Shown here: one piece after another, positions 33,086 to 41,960 of the stretch
Position numbering within the stretch: the first letter of the stretch is position 1
How the letters are laid out: every line of letters begins with the position of its first letter
Assembly: GCA_014649355.1 (NCBI GenBank)
Contig: BMSW01000006.1
Coordinates: 1-64,000, forward strand
DNA: 64,000 nt
Direction: 5' to 3'
Origin: Streptomyces althioticus
GTDB taxonomy: Bacteria; Actinomycetota; Actinomycetes; Streptomycetales; Streptomycetaceae
The notes under the pieces: generated by a model
Seen by the model: the letters and a program-made list of their open reading frames with translations, nothing else
Database searches by the model: none
What the model was told of the DNA's origin: nothing
Position numbers and translations under genes: made by a program

Positions 33086-35118
33086 CGCAGGAACGCGGCG
33101 GCGACGCCGGCGTCGACCGGGACGTGCAGCCCGGTGGTGTGGGTGAGGTCGCCGCCGGTCAGCGCGAACACGGCGTTCGCCACGTGCTCCGGCAGCACCT
33201 CCCGCTTCAGCAGCGTCCGCTGCGCGTAGAACTCGCCCAGCTTCTCCTCCGGCACCCCGTACACGGCCGCCCGCCGGGCACCCCAGCCGCCCGCGAAGAT
33301 CCCCGAACCGCGCACCACACCGTCGGGGTTGACGCCGTTGACCCGGATGCCGTGCTCGCCCAGCTCCGCCGCCAGCAACCGCACCTGGTGCGCCTGGTCG
33401 GCCTTGGTCGCCGAGTACGCGATGTTGTTCGGGCCGGCGAACACCGCGTTCTTGCTGGCGATGTACACGATGTCGCCGCCCAGCCCCTGCGCGGTCATCA
33501 CCCGTGCCGCCTCCCGCGACACCAGGAACGAACCCCTCGCCATGATGGCGTGCTGGAGGTCCCAGTCCTTCGCGGACGTCTCCAGCAACGGCTTGGAGAT
33601 GGAGATGCCGGCGTTGTTCACCACCAGGTCCACCCCGCCGAAGGCCAGCACCGCGGCCTTGAACGCGGCGGCGATCTGCTCCTCGTCGGTCACGTCCACG
33701 GTCACCGCGACCGCCTTGTCAGGACCGCCCAGCTCCTCCGCGACCCGCGCCGCGTTCTCCCCGTTCAGATCGGCCACGACGACACACGCGCCCTCGGCGG
33801 CCAGCCGCCGCGCGATGGCCTTGCCGATCCCGCTGCCGGCCCCGGTCACCAGCGCCACCCGGGTCGCCAGCGGCTTCGGCGGCGGCATCCGCCGCAGCTT
33901 GGCCTCCTCCAGCGCCCAGTACTCGATGCGGAACTTCTCCGACTCCTCGATCGGCGCGTACGTGGAGACCGCCTCGGCCCCGCGCATCACGTTGATCGCG
34001 TTGAGGTAGAACTCCCCGGCCACCCGCGCCGTCTGCTTGTCCTTGCCGAAGCTGAACATGCCGACGCCCGGCACCAGCACGACCGCCGGGTCGGCGCCGC
34101 GCATCGCGGGGGAGTCGGGCTCGGCGTGCCGCTCGTAGTAGGCGGCGTACTCCTGCCGGTAGTCCGCGTGCAGCTCCTCCAGCCGCGTCACCGCCTCGTC
34201 GAGCGGCGCGGACGGCGGCAGATCCAGCACCAGCGGACGCACCTTGGTGCGCAGGAAGTGATCCGGGCACGACGTCCCCAGCGCGGCCAGCCGCGGGTGC
34301 TCCGCCCGTGCCAGGAAGTCCAGCACGGCGTCCGAGTCGTCGAAGTGCCCCACCTGCGGCCGGTCCCGCGAGGCGATCGCCCGCACGTACGGCACGAGAG
34401 CCGCCGCCCGCTCCCGCCGCTCGCCCTGCGGCAGCGCCTCGAACCCCTCCACCACCGGCCCGAACGGCTCGGGTCGCCCCCGCTCGGCGAGGAACCGCTC
34501 GGCGGTGCGGATGATGTGCAGCGAGTTCCGCTCGCACTCCTCGGAGGTGTCACCCCACGCGGTGATCCCGTGCCCGCCGAGCACACAGCCGATCGCCCGA
34601 GGGTTCGCGGCCTTCACGGCGGCGATGTCCAGCCCCAGCTGGAACCCGGGCCGCCGCCACGGCACCCACACCACGGTGTCCCCGAAGCACTCGGCGGTCA
34701 GCTTCTCCCCGTCGGCGGCGCACGCCAGCGCGATGCCCGAGTCGGGGTGCAGATGGTCGACGTGGGCGGCGTCGACCAGCCCGTGCATCGCGGTGTCGAT
34801 GGAGGGCGCGGCACCGCCCTTGCCGTGCAGGCAGTAGTCGAACGCGCCGACCATCTCGTCCTCGCGCTCCACCCCCGGATACACGTCGGCGAGCGCCCGC
34901 AGCCGGTCCAGCCGCAACACGGCCAGCCCGCCCTCGGTCAGGGTCCCCAGATCCCCACCGGACCCCTTGACCCACATCAGCTCCACCTCGCCCCCGGTGA
35001 CGGGATCGACCTCCCGCCCCTTGGCGGAGGCGTTCCCCCCGGCGTAGTTGGTGTTCCGGGGATCGCTCCCCAGCCGGCGCGACCGAGCGAGCAGAGCATC
35101 AACTTCGCGGTGAACCAT
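33082..35118 (-). CDS. rhaEW: Fused rhamnulose-1-phosphate aldolase / L-lactaldehyde dehydrogenase
   Basis: 678 residues. The class II aldolase domain (about 1-400; metal-site HVDHLHPDSGIALA and GGHGITAWG) splits rhamnulose-1-phosphate into DHAP and L-lactaldehyde. The SDR domain (about 420-678; VALVTGAGSGIGKAIARRL, NNAGIS, catalytic Ser-Tyr-Lys in YIASKNAVFAG..AYSATKA) is expected to oxidise lactaldehyde to L-lactate, the substrate of LutABC. This two-domain protein is known in several bacteria that lack separate rhaD and aldA. ATG has AAGGA 9 nt upstream. rhaI is 160 bp upstream, across a dispersed repeat. Confidence 0.93.
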   Translation of the reverse strand: MVHREVDALLARSRRLGSDPRNTNYAGGNASAKGREVDPVTGGEVELMWVKGSGGDLGTLTEGGLAVLRLDRLRALADVYPGVEREDEMVGAFDYCLHGKGGAAPSIDTAMHGLVDAAHVDHLHPDSGIALACAADGEKLTAECFGDTVVWVPWRRPGFQLGLDIAAVKAANPRAIGCVLGGHGITAWGDTSEECERNSLHIIRTAERFLAERGRPEPFGPVVEGFEALPQGERRERAAALVPYVRAIASRDRPQVGHFDDSDAVLDFLARAEHPRLAALGTSCPDHFLRTKVRPLVLDLPPSAPLDEAVTRLEELHADYRQEYAAYYERHAEPDSPAMRGADPAVVLVPGVGMFSFGKDKQTARVAGEFYLNAINVMRGAEAVSTYAPIEESEKFRIEYWALEEAKLRRMPPPKPLATRVALVTGAGSGIGKAIARRLAAEGACVVVADLNGENAARVAEELGGPDKAVAVTVDVTDEEQIAAAFKAAVLAFGGVDLVVNNAGISISKPLLETSAKDWDLQHAIMARGSFLVSREAARVMTAQGLGGDIVYIASKNAVFAGPNNIAYSATKADQAHQVRLLAAELGEHGIRVNGVNPDGVVRGSGIFAGGWGARRAAVYGVPEEKLGEFYAQRTLLKREVLPEHVANAVFALTGGDLTHTTGLHVPVDAGVAAAFLR

Positions 35119-35204
35119 GACAACCAGTCCTTAGGGAAGAGGGTGAGCGGGACGCACCTCAGAGGTGCATGGGGATCGGAGAAGGAGGGAGCGAAACGCG
35201 CCTA

Positions 35205-35262
35205 CAGGGCCGCGGGGAACTGCGCGACCAGCCCCCACGAACCCGCACCCGACGACGACACA
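35205..35262 (+). repeat. Dispersed intergenic repeat, copy B
   Basis: Within the 160-bp gap between rhaI and the aldolase gene. It carries AACTGCGCGACCAGCCCCC then CCCGCACCCG and CGA, matching 15382-15439 (opposite strand) at most positions. Sitting inside an operon, it may form a processing or attenuation structure; no function is proven. Confidence 0.75.
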
Positions 35263-35278
35263 GAAACCCGGCAGACGC

Positions 35279-36439
35279 CTACGCCCCCCACCCCGCCTGC
35301 TGACCCCCCACCCGCTCGGCCACGATCTTCTCGGCCCACCCCGACCGTGCGTACGCCCCCATCGGGTCGGGATCCAGCCCCATCTCCTCCCGGACCTCCC
35401 GAAGAAGCGGACGCACGTCCGTACTGAACGCGTCCATCAACACGGCGTTGGCCCCCAGCACATCCCCGGCGCGCTGCGCCTCGTCCAGAGCCGGCCGGTC
35501 GACCAGCAACGCCTTGGCGGTGGCCTCCTGCACGTTCATGACGGACCGGATGATCGCGGGAATCTTCGCTTCCACGTTGTGGCACTGGTCCAGCATGAAT
35601 GCCACGTCCCTCGACAACCCGCCCCCGCGGATCACCTCGTACATGATCCGGAACAGCTGGAACGGGTCGGCCGCGCCGACCATCAGGTCGTCGTCGGCGT
35701 AGAACCGCGAGTTGAAGTCGAACCCCCCGAGCTTCTCCTCCCGCAGCAGCGTCGCCACGATGAACTCGATGTTCGTGCCCGGCGCGTGATGTCCGGTGTC
35801 CACCACCACCTGCGCCTTCGGCCCCAGCTTCAGACAGTGCGCGTACGCCGTCCCCCAGTCCGGGACGTCCGTCGCGTAGAAGGCCGGCTCGAACAGCTTG
35901 TACTCCAGCAGCATCCGCTGGTCGTCCCCCAGCCGCTCGTAGACCTCGGCGAGCGCCTCCGCCAGCCGGTCCTGTCGGGCCCGGATGTCGTCCTGCCCGG
36001 GGTAGTTGGTGCCGTCCGCGAACCACAGCTTCAGGTCCTTCGACCCGGTCGCGTCCATGATGCCGACGCACTCCAGCAGATGGTCCACGGCCTTTCGGCG
36101 CACGGCCGCGTCCGGGTGGCAGACGGAGCCGAGCCGGTAGGCGTCGTCCTGGAAGGTGTTGGAGTTGATCGCGCCGAGCCGCAGCCCGCGGTCCTCGGCG
36201 TGCCGGGCCAGCGCCGCGTAGTCGTCGACCTTGTCCCAGGGGATGTGCAGCGCCACGGTCGGCGCCACGCCCGTGAACTCGTGCACCTTGGCCGCGTCGT
36301 CCAGCTTCTCCCGCGGATCACGCGGGACGCCCTGCTGCGCGAACACCTTGAACCGGGTGCCGGAGTTGCCGTACGCCCACGACGGCGTCTCGACAGCCTG
36401 GGTCTTGAGGGCGGCTTTCACCGCGGCGCGCTCGGTCAC
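35279..36439 (-). CDS. rhaI: L-rhamnose isomerase (RhaI type)
   Basis: A 386-residue xylose-isomerase-like TIM barrel of the length usual for RhaI, converting L-rhamnose to L-rhamnulose. Metal-site segments include LKLWFADGTNYPGQDD, LLEYKLFEPAFYATDV, VVVDTGHHAPGTNIEF and GGFDFNSRFYADDD. The GTG at 36439 is used: CAGGAG is 8 nt upstream and an extra 12 codons further upstream carry no conserved sequence. First gene of the leftward operon behind a strong promoter and operator. Confidence 0.93.
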   Translation of the reverse strand: MTERAAVKAALKTQAVETPSWAYGNSGTRFKVFAQQGVPRDPREKLDDAAKVHEFTGVAPTVALHIPWDKVDDYAALARHAEDRGLRLGAINSNTFQDDAYRLGSVCHPDAAVRRKAVDHLLECVGIMDATGSKDLKLWFADGTNYPGQDDIRARQDRLAEALAEVYERLGDDQRMLLEYKLFEPAFYATDVPDWGTAYAHCLKLGPKAQVVVDTGHHAPGTNIEFIVATLLREEKLGGFDFNSRFYADDDLMVGAADPFQLFRIMYEVIRGGGLSRDVAFMLDQCHNVEAKIPAIIRSVMNVQEATAKALLVDRPALDEAQRAGDVLGANAVLMDAFSTDVRPLLREVREEMGLDPDPMGAYARSGWAEKIVAERVGGQQAGWGA

Positions 36440-36479
36440 GTCAGGGCTCCTGTGACATCGGGTCGTGACGACCACTGAG

Positions 36480-36491
36480 TGAAACGATTCA
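36480..36491. promoter_or_regulatory. RhaR (LacI-type) operator for the rhaI operon
   Basis: TGAAACGATTCA, a near-palindrome of the LacI class (TGAA and TTCA arms). It lies directly after the predicted -10 of the leftward promoter, where bound repressor would block initiation. It resembles the site at 36646-36657. Confidence 0.7.
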
Positions 36492-36498
36492 GAACGCG

Positions 36499-36527
36499 AA
36501 GCTAGGGGTCCCCCGAAGAGGTGTCAA
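36499..36527 (-). promoter_or_regulatory. Leftward promoter of the rhaI operon
   Basis: On the minus strand: perfect -35 TTGACA (36522-36527), 17-bp spacer, -10 TAGCTT (36499-36504). Start point expected near 36492, at the edge of the operator. Confidence 0.7.
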
Positions 36528-36601
36528 CCCCTCCGGCCGGCGCCTTCTCCCGCCACCAGCGCGCGGTCCGAACCCGCCCACAGTTTTTCGACTGTGACCC
36601 A

Positions 36602-36631
36602 TTGACGTGACATGCGGGACGCGCCTAACGT
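36602..36631 (+). promoter_or_regulatory. Rightward promoter of the rhamnose ABC operon
   Basis: -35 TTGACG (36602-36607), 18-bp spacer, -10 TAACGT (36626-36631). The start point near 36638 is just ahead of the operator at 36646. Confidence 0.65.
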
Positions 36632-36645
36632 CCCGGCAACCCAGT

Positions 36646-36657
36646 TGAAACCTTTCA
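36646..36657. promoter_or_regulatory. RhaR (LacI-type) operator for the ABC operon
   Basis: TGAAA-CC-TTTCA, a perfect 5-bp inverted repeat 15 bp after the -10 of the rightward promoter, in roadblock position. Together with 36480-36491 it gives one site per arm for the LacI regulator encoded at 41961. Confidence 0.75.
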
Positions 36658-36701
36658 CGGCATCGTCGGGGCCGCCCCGCCGACGTCGTCGAGGAGCCCT
36701 C

Positions 36702-38216
36702 ATGACCCACCCGTCCGACACGGGTCCGGCCCCGGTCCTCGCGCTCAAGGGCATCTCGAAGTCCTTCGGCGCGGTCCGCGCGCTGCGGGACGTCTCCCTG
36801 GAGCTGTTCCCCGGGGAGGTGCACGCCCTGGCCGGAGAGAACGGAGCCGGCAAGTCCACGCTCATCAAGACGCTCGCCGGAGTGCACCGGCCGGACGCGG
36901 GGCAGGTGCTGCTCGACGGCGCGCCCGTCGTCTTCCACGGACCCGGAGACGCCCGGGACGCCGGCATCGCCGTCATCTACCAGGAGCCGACGCTCTTCCC
37001 CGACCTGTCGATCGCCGAGAACATCTTCATGGGCCGTCAGCCCCGCCGGGCCCTGCGCCGGATCGACCACCGGGCGACGCGGGAGGCCACCACCGCCCTG
37101 ATGAAGCGGCTCGGCGTCGAACTGGACCCGGACCGGCCCGCCCGCGGACTGTCCATCGCCGACCAGCAGATCGTCGAGATCGCCAAGGCGCTCTCCTTCG
37201 ACGCCCGCGTCCTGATCATGGACGAGCCCACCGCCGCCCTCACCCACAGTGAGGTCGCCCGCCTCTTCGGCGTCGTCCGCGCGCTGCGCGACCAGGGCGC
37301 CGCCGTCCTGTTCATCTCCCACCGCCTGGAGGAGATCTTCGACATCTGCCGGAGGGTCACCACCCTGCGCGACGGCGCCTGGATCGCGAGCGAACCCCTC
37401 GACGGGATGACCGAGGACGACCTGATCCGCCGCATGGTCGGCCGCGACCTGGCCGAGCTCTACCCCAAACAGGACGTGACACCCGGCGAGGTCGCCCTGA
37501 GCGTGCGCCGCCTCACCCGCGAGGGCGTCTTCACCGACGTCTCCTTCGACGTGCGGCGCGGCGAGATCGTGGGGCTCGCCGGACTGGTCGGCGCCGGACG
37601 CACCGAGGTGGCCCGCGCGGTCTTCGGCATCGACCGCCGGGACGCCGGCGAGGTCGAGGTCGACGGGCGCAGGCTCACCAACGGCGCCCCGTCCACCGCG
37701 ATGGCCGCCGGACTCGCCCTGGTCCCCGAGGACCGGCGCGCCCAGGGCCTGGTGATGGACATGTCCATCGAGCGCAACATCGGCCTCACCGGCCTCGGCG
37801 CCACCGTGAGGGCCGGGCTGATGGACCGCGGCGCCGAACGCAGCCGCTCCCTCGACTGGGCCGTGAAGCTCCGCGTCAAGTACGCCCGGATCGCCGACAC
37901 GGTGAACACCCTGTCCGGCGGCAACCAGCAGAAGGTCGTCCTCGCCAAGTGGCTCGCCACGCGCCCCAAGGTGCTGATCGTGGACGAGCCCACGCGCGGC
38001 ATCGACGTCGGCACCAAGGCCGAGGTGCACCGGCTGCTGTCACAGCTCGCCGCCGACGGCGTGGCCGTCCTGATGATCTCCTCCGACCTGCCCGAGGTCC
38101 TCGGCATGGCCGACCGCGTGCTGGTCATGCACGAGGGACGGCTCACCGCCGAGATCCCCCGCACCGACGCCACCGAGGAAACCGTGATGGCCGCAGCCAC
38201 CGGGAGGGCCGCGTGA
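36702..38216 (+). CDS. rhaT: Rhamnose ABC importer, double ATPase
   Basis: A 504-residue sugar-type ATPase with two nucleotide-binding halves. Half 1: Walker [10 protein letters not shown], signature [15 protein letters not shown], Walker [12 protein letters not shown]. Half 2: degenerate GLVGAGRTE, signature [15 protein letters not shown], Walker [14 protein letters not shown]. This is the CUT2 (RbsA/XylG) arrangement. It energises import through the two permeases that follow. ATG with GAGGAG 6 nt upstream; symbol follows rhizobial usage. Confidence 0.92.
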   Translation: MTHPSDTGPAPVLALKGISKSFGAVRALRDVSLELFPGEVHALAGENGAGKSTLIKTLAGVHRPDAGQVLLDGAPVVFHGPGDARDAGIAVIYQEPTLFPDLSIAENIFMGRQPRRALRRIDHRATREATTALMKRLGVELDPDRPARGLSIADQQIVEIAKALSFDARVLIMDEPTAALTHSEVARLFGVVRALRDQGAAVLFISHRLEEIFDICRRVTTLRDGAWIASEPLDGMTEDDLIRRMVGRDLAELYPKQDVTPGEVALSVRRLTREGVFTDVSFDVRRGEIVGLAGLVGAGRTEVARAVFGIDRRDAGEVEVDGRRLTNGAPSTAMAAGLALVPEDRRAQGLVMDMSIERNIGLTGLGATVRAGLMDRGAERSRSLDWAVKLRVKYARIADTVNTLSGGNQQKVVLAKWLATRPKVLIVDEPTRGIDVGTKAEVHRLLSQLAADGVAVLMISSDLPEVLGMADRVLVMHEGRLTAEIPRTDATEETVMAAATGRAA

Positions 38217-38344
38217 GCCGGGACCACCGCCCGCACCCCGCAGGCCGTGGGGGAACACGCGCGGCCGCCGGCCCGCGGACGGACACGACGCCCGCGCATC
38301 CGCGCCACACGGGCGGAGCAGCGCACGAAAGGGGCACGGCATGA
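38213..38344 (+). CDS. Possible 43-residue linker ORF between ABC genes
   Basis: A GTG at 38213 overlaps the ATPase stop (GTGA), and this frame ends in a TGA overlapping the permease ATG at 38341 (ATGA). GGGAGG precedes the GTG. The product would be Arg/Pro/His-rich with no known domain ([20 protein letters not shown] at its start). It fills the only real gap in the operon. It may be a coupling ORF or simply the 5' region of the permease gene; existence of a protein is unproven. Confidence 0.3.
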   Translation: MSRDHRPHPAGRGGTRAAAGPRTDTTPAHPRHTGGAAHERGTA

Positions 38345-39381
38345 CGGTCACCGCCCCGGACTCAGCCCCCGCCACCGAGGTGCCGCAGGCCGGCGCCACC
38401 CGGCTGGTGGACCGCGTCTTCAAGATGCGCGAACTCGCCATCCTCGGCGTGTTCCTGGTGATGATCGCCGTCACCCAGGCCGGCAACAGCGCGTTCCTGT
38501 CCGAGCAGGGCGTCAAGGACCTGCTGCTCAACGCGACCATCCTGGTGCTGGTCGCCACCGGCCAGGCCCTGGTCGTCATCACCCGCAACGTCGACCTGTC
38601 CGTCGGCTCCACCCTCGGCATCAGCGCCTTCGCCGCGGGCACCTACCTCCAGGGCGGCGGGAACCCGGTCGTCGCCGTCGCCCTCGCCGTCCTGCTCGGC
38701 ATCGGCTTCGGTCTGCTCAACGGCCTGCTCGTCTCCCTCGGCCAGGTGCCCGCCCTCGTCGTCACCCTCGGCACGCTGTACATCATCCGCGGCGTCGACT
38801 CCATCTGGGTCGGCTCCCGCCAGATCACCGCGGCCGATCTCCCCGGCGGTTTCGTCGACTTCGGCTCCGGCGGCGTCTCCGCCGTGCCCTACCTGGCGCT
38901 GATCGCCCTCGCGGTGCTGGTGGCGACGGCGTACTACCTGCGGCACTTCGGCGGCGGACGCGAGCTGTACGCGCTCGGGTCCAACCCGGAGGCGGCCCGG
39001 CTCGCCGGCATCCCGGTGCGCAAGCGGATCCTCGCCGCCTACACCTTCTGCGGCGCCCTCGCCGGACTGGCCGGCGCGCTGTACCTCGCCCGGTTCGGCA
39101 ACGTCGACTCCGGCACCGGCAGCGGCTACGAACTCACCGTCGTCAGCGCGGTGGTGGTCGGCGGCGTCGTCTTCACCGGCGGCTCCGGCAGCGTCTACGG
39201 CGCCGCCCTCGGCGCGCTGCTGCTCACCTCGATCAACAGTGTGCTGCCCGCGCTCGGCGTCAGCTCCGTGTGGGTGCTCGCCATCAACGGCATCCTGCTC
39301 GTCCTCGCCATCGCGGTCGACCGGATCTTCGCGCTGCGCGTGGCCTCCGCCCTGAAGAAGAGGAACGCCCGCCATGCCTGA
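38341..39381 (+). CDS. rhaP: Rhamnose ABC importer permease 1
   Basis: A 346-residue CUT2 permease with about 10 membrane helices. NVDLSVGSTLGISAFAAG, GLLVSLGQVPALVVTLGTLY and GSNPEAARLAGIPVRKR (the cytosolic EAA-like loop) are typical of RbsC/XylH-type proteins. ATG with AAAGGGG 6 nt upstream. It overlaps permease 2 by 8 bp. Confidence 0.92.
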   Translation: MTVTAPDSAPATEVPQAGATRLVDRVFKMRELAILGVFLVMIAVTQAGNSAFLSEQGVKDLLLNATILVLVATGQALVVITRNVDLSVGSTLGISAFAAGTYLQGGGNPVVAVALAVLLGIGFGLLNGLLVSLGQVPALVVTLGTLYIIRGVDSIWVGSRQITAADLPGGFVDFGSGGVSAVPYLALIALAVLVATAYYLRHFGGGRELYALGSNPEAARLAGIPVRKRILAAYTFCGALAGLAGALYLARFGNVDSGTGSGYELTVVSAVVVGGVVFTGGSGSVYGAALGALLLTSINSVLPALGVSSVWVLAINGILLVLAIAVDRIFALRVASALKKRNARHA

Positions 39382-40384
39382 CTCCCTCACGCGCGCCGTT
39401 CGCTGGGACACGGTCGTCGGCGCCCTGTTCGTGGTCGTCCTGCTGCTGTCGTTCACCACCGTCGACGGCTTCGGCAACGCCCTCAACCTGTCGTTCCTCA
39501 TCGGCAACACCCTGCCGATCGCGCTCATCGCCCTGCCCATGACGCTGCTCGTGGTGTCCGGCGAGATCGACCTGTCCGTGGCGTCCACGGCAGGGCTGTC
39601 CGGCGCGGTGATGGGCGCCCTGTGGAACCAGGGCATGGCCATCGAGACGATCATCCCGCTCTGCCTGCTCCTCGGCGTCGTGTGCGGCCTGGTCAACGGC
39701 CTGCTGGTGACCCGCCTCGGACTGCCCTCGCTCGCCGTCACCATCGGCACCCTCGCCGCCTACCGGGGCATCGCGCAGATCGTGCTCGGCTCCGACGCGG
39801 TCACCGACTTCCCCTCCGCCTACCTGGACTTCGCCGCCGGACGCATCGGCGACACGTTCGTCCCGTACGCCTTCCTGCCCTTCCTGGTGCTGCTCGCGAT
39901 CGCCGTCGTCGCCCTGCACGCCACCCCGTTCGGCCGGTCGCTGTTCGCGATCGGCGCCGGCGAGGAGGCCGCGCGGTTCGCCGGCGTCCGCGTCAGGCGG
40001 CAGAAGCTGATCCTGTTCACGGTCACCGGCCTGATGTCGGCCCTCACCGGCGTCTTCTGGGCGCTGCACTACGCCAGCGCCCGCTACGACAACGCCACCG
40101 GCCTCGAACTGTCCGTCGTCGCCGCCGTGCTGCTGGGCGGCATCGACTTCGACGGCGGCAGGGGCACCCTCGGCGGCGCGATCGCCGGCGTGTTCCTGCT
40201 GGGCGCCCTGCAGAACGTGATGAGCCTGAGGGACGTCTCCGCCCAGTCCCAGATCGTCGTCACCGGCGCGCTGCTCGTGCTGTCCGTCCTCGGCCCGCGC
40301 GTCGCCCGGCAGATCGCCGTGGCCCGCGCCGGACGACGGGCGGCCACCGCTCCGGACCCCAAGACGCCCGCACCGACCTCCTGA
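39374..40384 (+). CDS. rhaQ: Rhamnose ABC importer permease 2
   Basis: A 336-residue CUT2 permease related to but distinct from permease 1. GEIDLSVASTAGLSGAVMG, LVTRLGLPSLAVTIGTLAAY and GAGEEAARFAGVRVRRQK are present. Two different permeases plus a double ATPase is the usual make-up of rhamnose importers. It ends 27 bp before the binding-protein gene. Confidence 0.92.
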   Translation: MPDSLTRAVRWDTVVGALFVVVLLLSFTTVDGFGNALNLSFLIGNTLPIALIALPMTLLVVSGEIDLSVASTAGLSGAVMGALWNQGMAIETIIPLCLLLGVVCGLVNGLLVTRLGLPSLAVTIGTLAAYRGIAQIVLGSDAVTDFPSAYLDFAAGRIGDTFVPYAFLPFLVLLAIAVVALHATPFGRSLFAIGAGEEAARFAGVRVRRQKLILFTVTGLMSALTGVFWALHYASARYDNATGLELSVVAAVLLGGIDFDGGRGTLGGAIAGVFLLGALQNVMSLRDVSAQSQIVVTGALLVLSVLGPRVARQIAVARAGRRAATAPDPKTPAPTS

Positions 40385-40411
40385 CCTCTCCTCGCCCTTA
40401 AGGAACCCGCC

Positions 40412-41494
40412 ATGCGCACAGCATCCCTCCGCCGTACCTGTGCGGCCCTCGCCGCCGTCACCTCCTTCGCCCTCGCCGCCACCGCGTGCGGCGGCACCAC
40501 GAAGGAGGACGTCAAGAACGAGGGCGGCGCCGCCGCCTCCGCCGGCAAGGCCGACCCGGACGCGGCCACCAAGAAGGGCCTGACCGTCGGCTTCCTGCCC
40601 AAGCAGGTCAACAACCCCTACTTCACCTCCGCCGACAAGGGCGGCGAGAAGGCCGTCAAGGAACTCGGCTCCACCTTCAAGGAGGTCGGCCCCACCAGCG
40701 CCACCGACACCGCGGGCCAGGTCTCCTACGTCAACACGCTCACCCAGCAACAGGTCGACGCCATGGCCGTCTCCGCGCAGGACCCGGGCGCCCTGTGCAC
40801 CGCGCTCAAGCAGGCCATGAGGAACGGCATCAAGGTCGTCACCTACGACTCCGACACCAAGGCCGACTGCCGCAACGCCTTCGTCTCGCAGGCGTCCGCC
40901 GAGGACCTGGGCCGCACCGAGGTACAGCTGCTCGCCGAACAGATCGGCCACAAGGGCGATATCGCGATCCTGTCCGCCGCGCAGACCGCGACCAACCAGA
41001 ACACCTGGATCGAGTTCATGAAGGACGAACTCAAGGATCCCAAGTACAAGGACATGAAGCTGGTCAAGGTCGCCTACGGCAACGACGACGCCCAGCAGTC
41101 CTTCCAGCAGACCCAGGGCCTCCTCCAGGAGTACCCGAACCTCAAGGGGATCATCTCCCCGACCACGGTCGGCATCAAGGCCGCCGCCCAGTACCTGTCC
41201 GGCTCCAAGTACAAGGGCAAGGTCAAGCTCACGGGCCTGGGCACCCCCAACGACATGCGCACGTACGTGAAGAACGGCACCGTCGAGGCGTTCGAGCTGT
41301 GGGATCCGGCGAAGCTCGGCGAGCTGGCCGCCCGCACCGCCGTCGCGCTCGCCTCCGGACAGATCACCGGCCAGGAGGGCGAGACCTTCACCGCCGGCGC
41401 CATGGGCGAGTACACCATCGGCGAGGACGGCGTGATCAACCTGGGCAGGCCCACCGTCTTCAACGCCGGGAACATCGACGACTTCGACTTCTGA
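40412..41494 (+). CDS. rhaS: Rhamnose-binding lipoprotein
   Basis: A 360-residue substrate-binding protein of the ribose/rhamnose class. Lipoprotein signal MRTASLRRTCAALAAVTSFA ending in a lipobox (ATAC, Cys at residue 26). The mature part starts LTVGFLPKQVNNPYFTSADK and has the two-lobe pattern (QDPGALCTALKQAMRNGIKV; GDIAILSAAQTATNQNTWI). It delivers rhamnose to the permeases at the outer face of the membrane. ATG with AAGGAA about 7 nt upstream. Confidence 0.93.
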   Translation: MRTASLRRTCAALAAVTSFALAATACGGTTKEDVKNEGGAAASAGKADPDAATKKGLTVGFLPKQVNNPYFTSADKGGEKAVKELGSTFKEVGPTSATDTAGQVSYVNTLTQQQVDAMAVSAQDPGALCTALKQAMRNGIKVVTYDSDTKADCRNAFVSQASAEDLGRTEVQLLAEQIGHKGDIAILSAAQTATNQNTWIEFMKDELKDPKYKDMKLVKVAYGNDDAQQSFQQTQGLLQEYPNLKGIISPTTVGIKAAAQYLSGSKYKGKVKLTGLGTPNDMRTYVKNGTVEAFELWDPAKLGELAARTAVALASGQITGQEGETFTAGAMGEYTIGEDGVINLGRPTVFNAGNIDDFDF

Positions 41495-41529
41495 TCTCCC
41501 CCGAACTGCTCCCGGAAAGGCGGTGCTCC

Positions 41530-41850
41530 GTGCGACGCGTCTGCTTCCTGCTCAAGGTCCGCCAGGACCGCATCGACGAGTACCGCGCACGCCATGGAGC
41601 CGTGTGGCCCGAGATGCGCGAGGCGCTCTCGGCCACCGGCTGGCACAACTACTCTCTCTTCCTGCGCGACGACGGCCTCCTCGTCGGCTACCTGGAGACC
41701 GACGACTTCGAGGCCGCCAAGGCCGGCATGGAGGCCACCGAGGTCAACGCCCGCTGGCAAGCCGAGATGGCGCCCTTCTTCGAGTCACTCGACGGCTCCC
41801 GGCCCGACGAGGCGATGACCCCGCTCACCGAGGTCTTCCACCTCGGCTGA
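41530..41850 (+). CDS. rhaM: L-rhamnose mutarotase
   Basis: 106 residues. RARHGAVWPEMREAL carries the conserved active-site His, HNYSLFL the Tyr, and NARWQAEMAPFF the Trp region of RhaM/RhaU. It interconverts alpha and beta rhamnopyranose anomers for the isomerase. The GTG at 41530 gives the family N-terminus RRVCFLLKV. Last metabolic gene of the rightward operon; a hairpin follows. Confidence 0.92.
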   Translation: MRRVCFLLKVRQDRIDEYRARHGAVWPEMREALSATGWHNYSLFLRDDGLLVGYLETDDFEAAKAGMEATEVNARWQAEMAPFFESLDGSRPDEAMTPLTEVFHLG

Positions 41851-41865
41851 CGGCCACGGACCCGC

Positions 41866-41890
41866 CCGGCCCGTGACCGAAAAGGGCCGG
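41866..41890 (+). terminator. Hairpin after rhaM
   Basis: CCGGCCC and GGGCCGG form a 7-bp stem around an 11-nt A-rich loop (41866-41890), between rhaM and the LacI gene. It may partly separate the regulator from the transporter operon. Confidence 0.6.
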
Positions 41891-41960
41891 ACGTGCGGGT
41901 AGTGTGAGGGCCCGCCCGCGCCGCCCCCTGTCTCCCCGTATCCCTGGAGGTCCCTGCCCG

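Noticed and set aside
33124..35427. Plus-strand open frame of 767 codons
   Set aside because: Antisense to the aldolase/dehydrogenase gene whose motifs are unmistakable.
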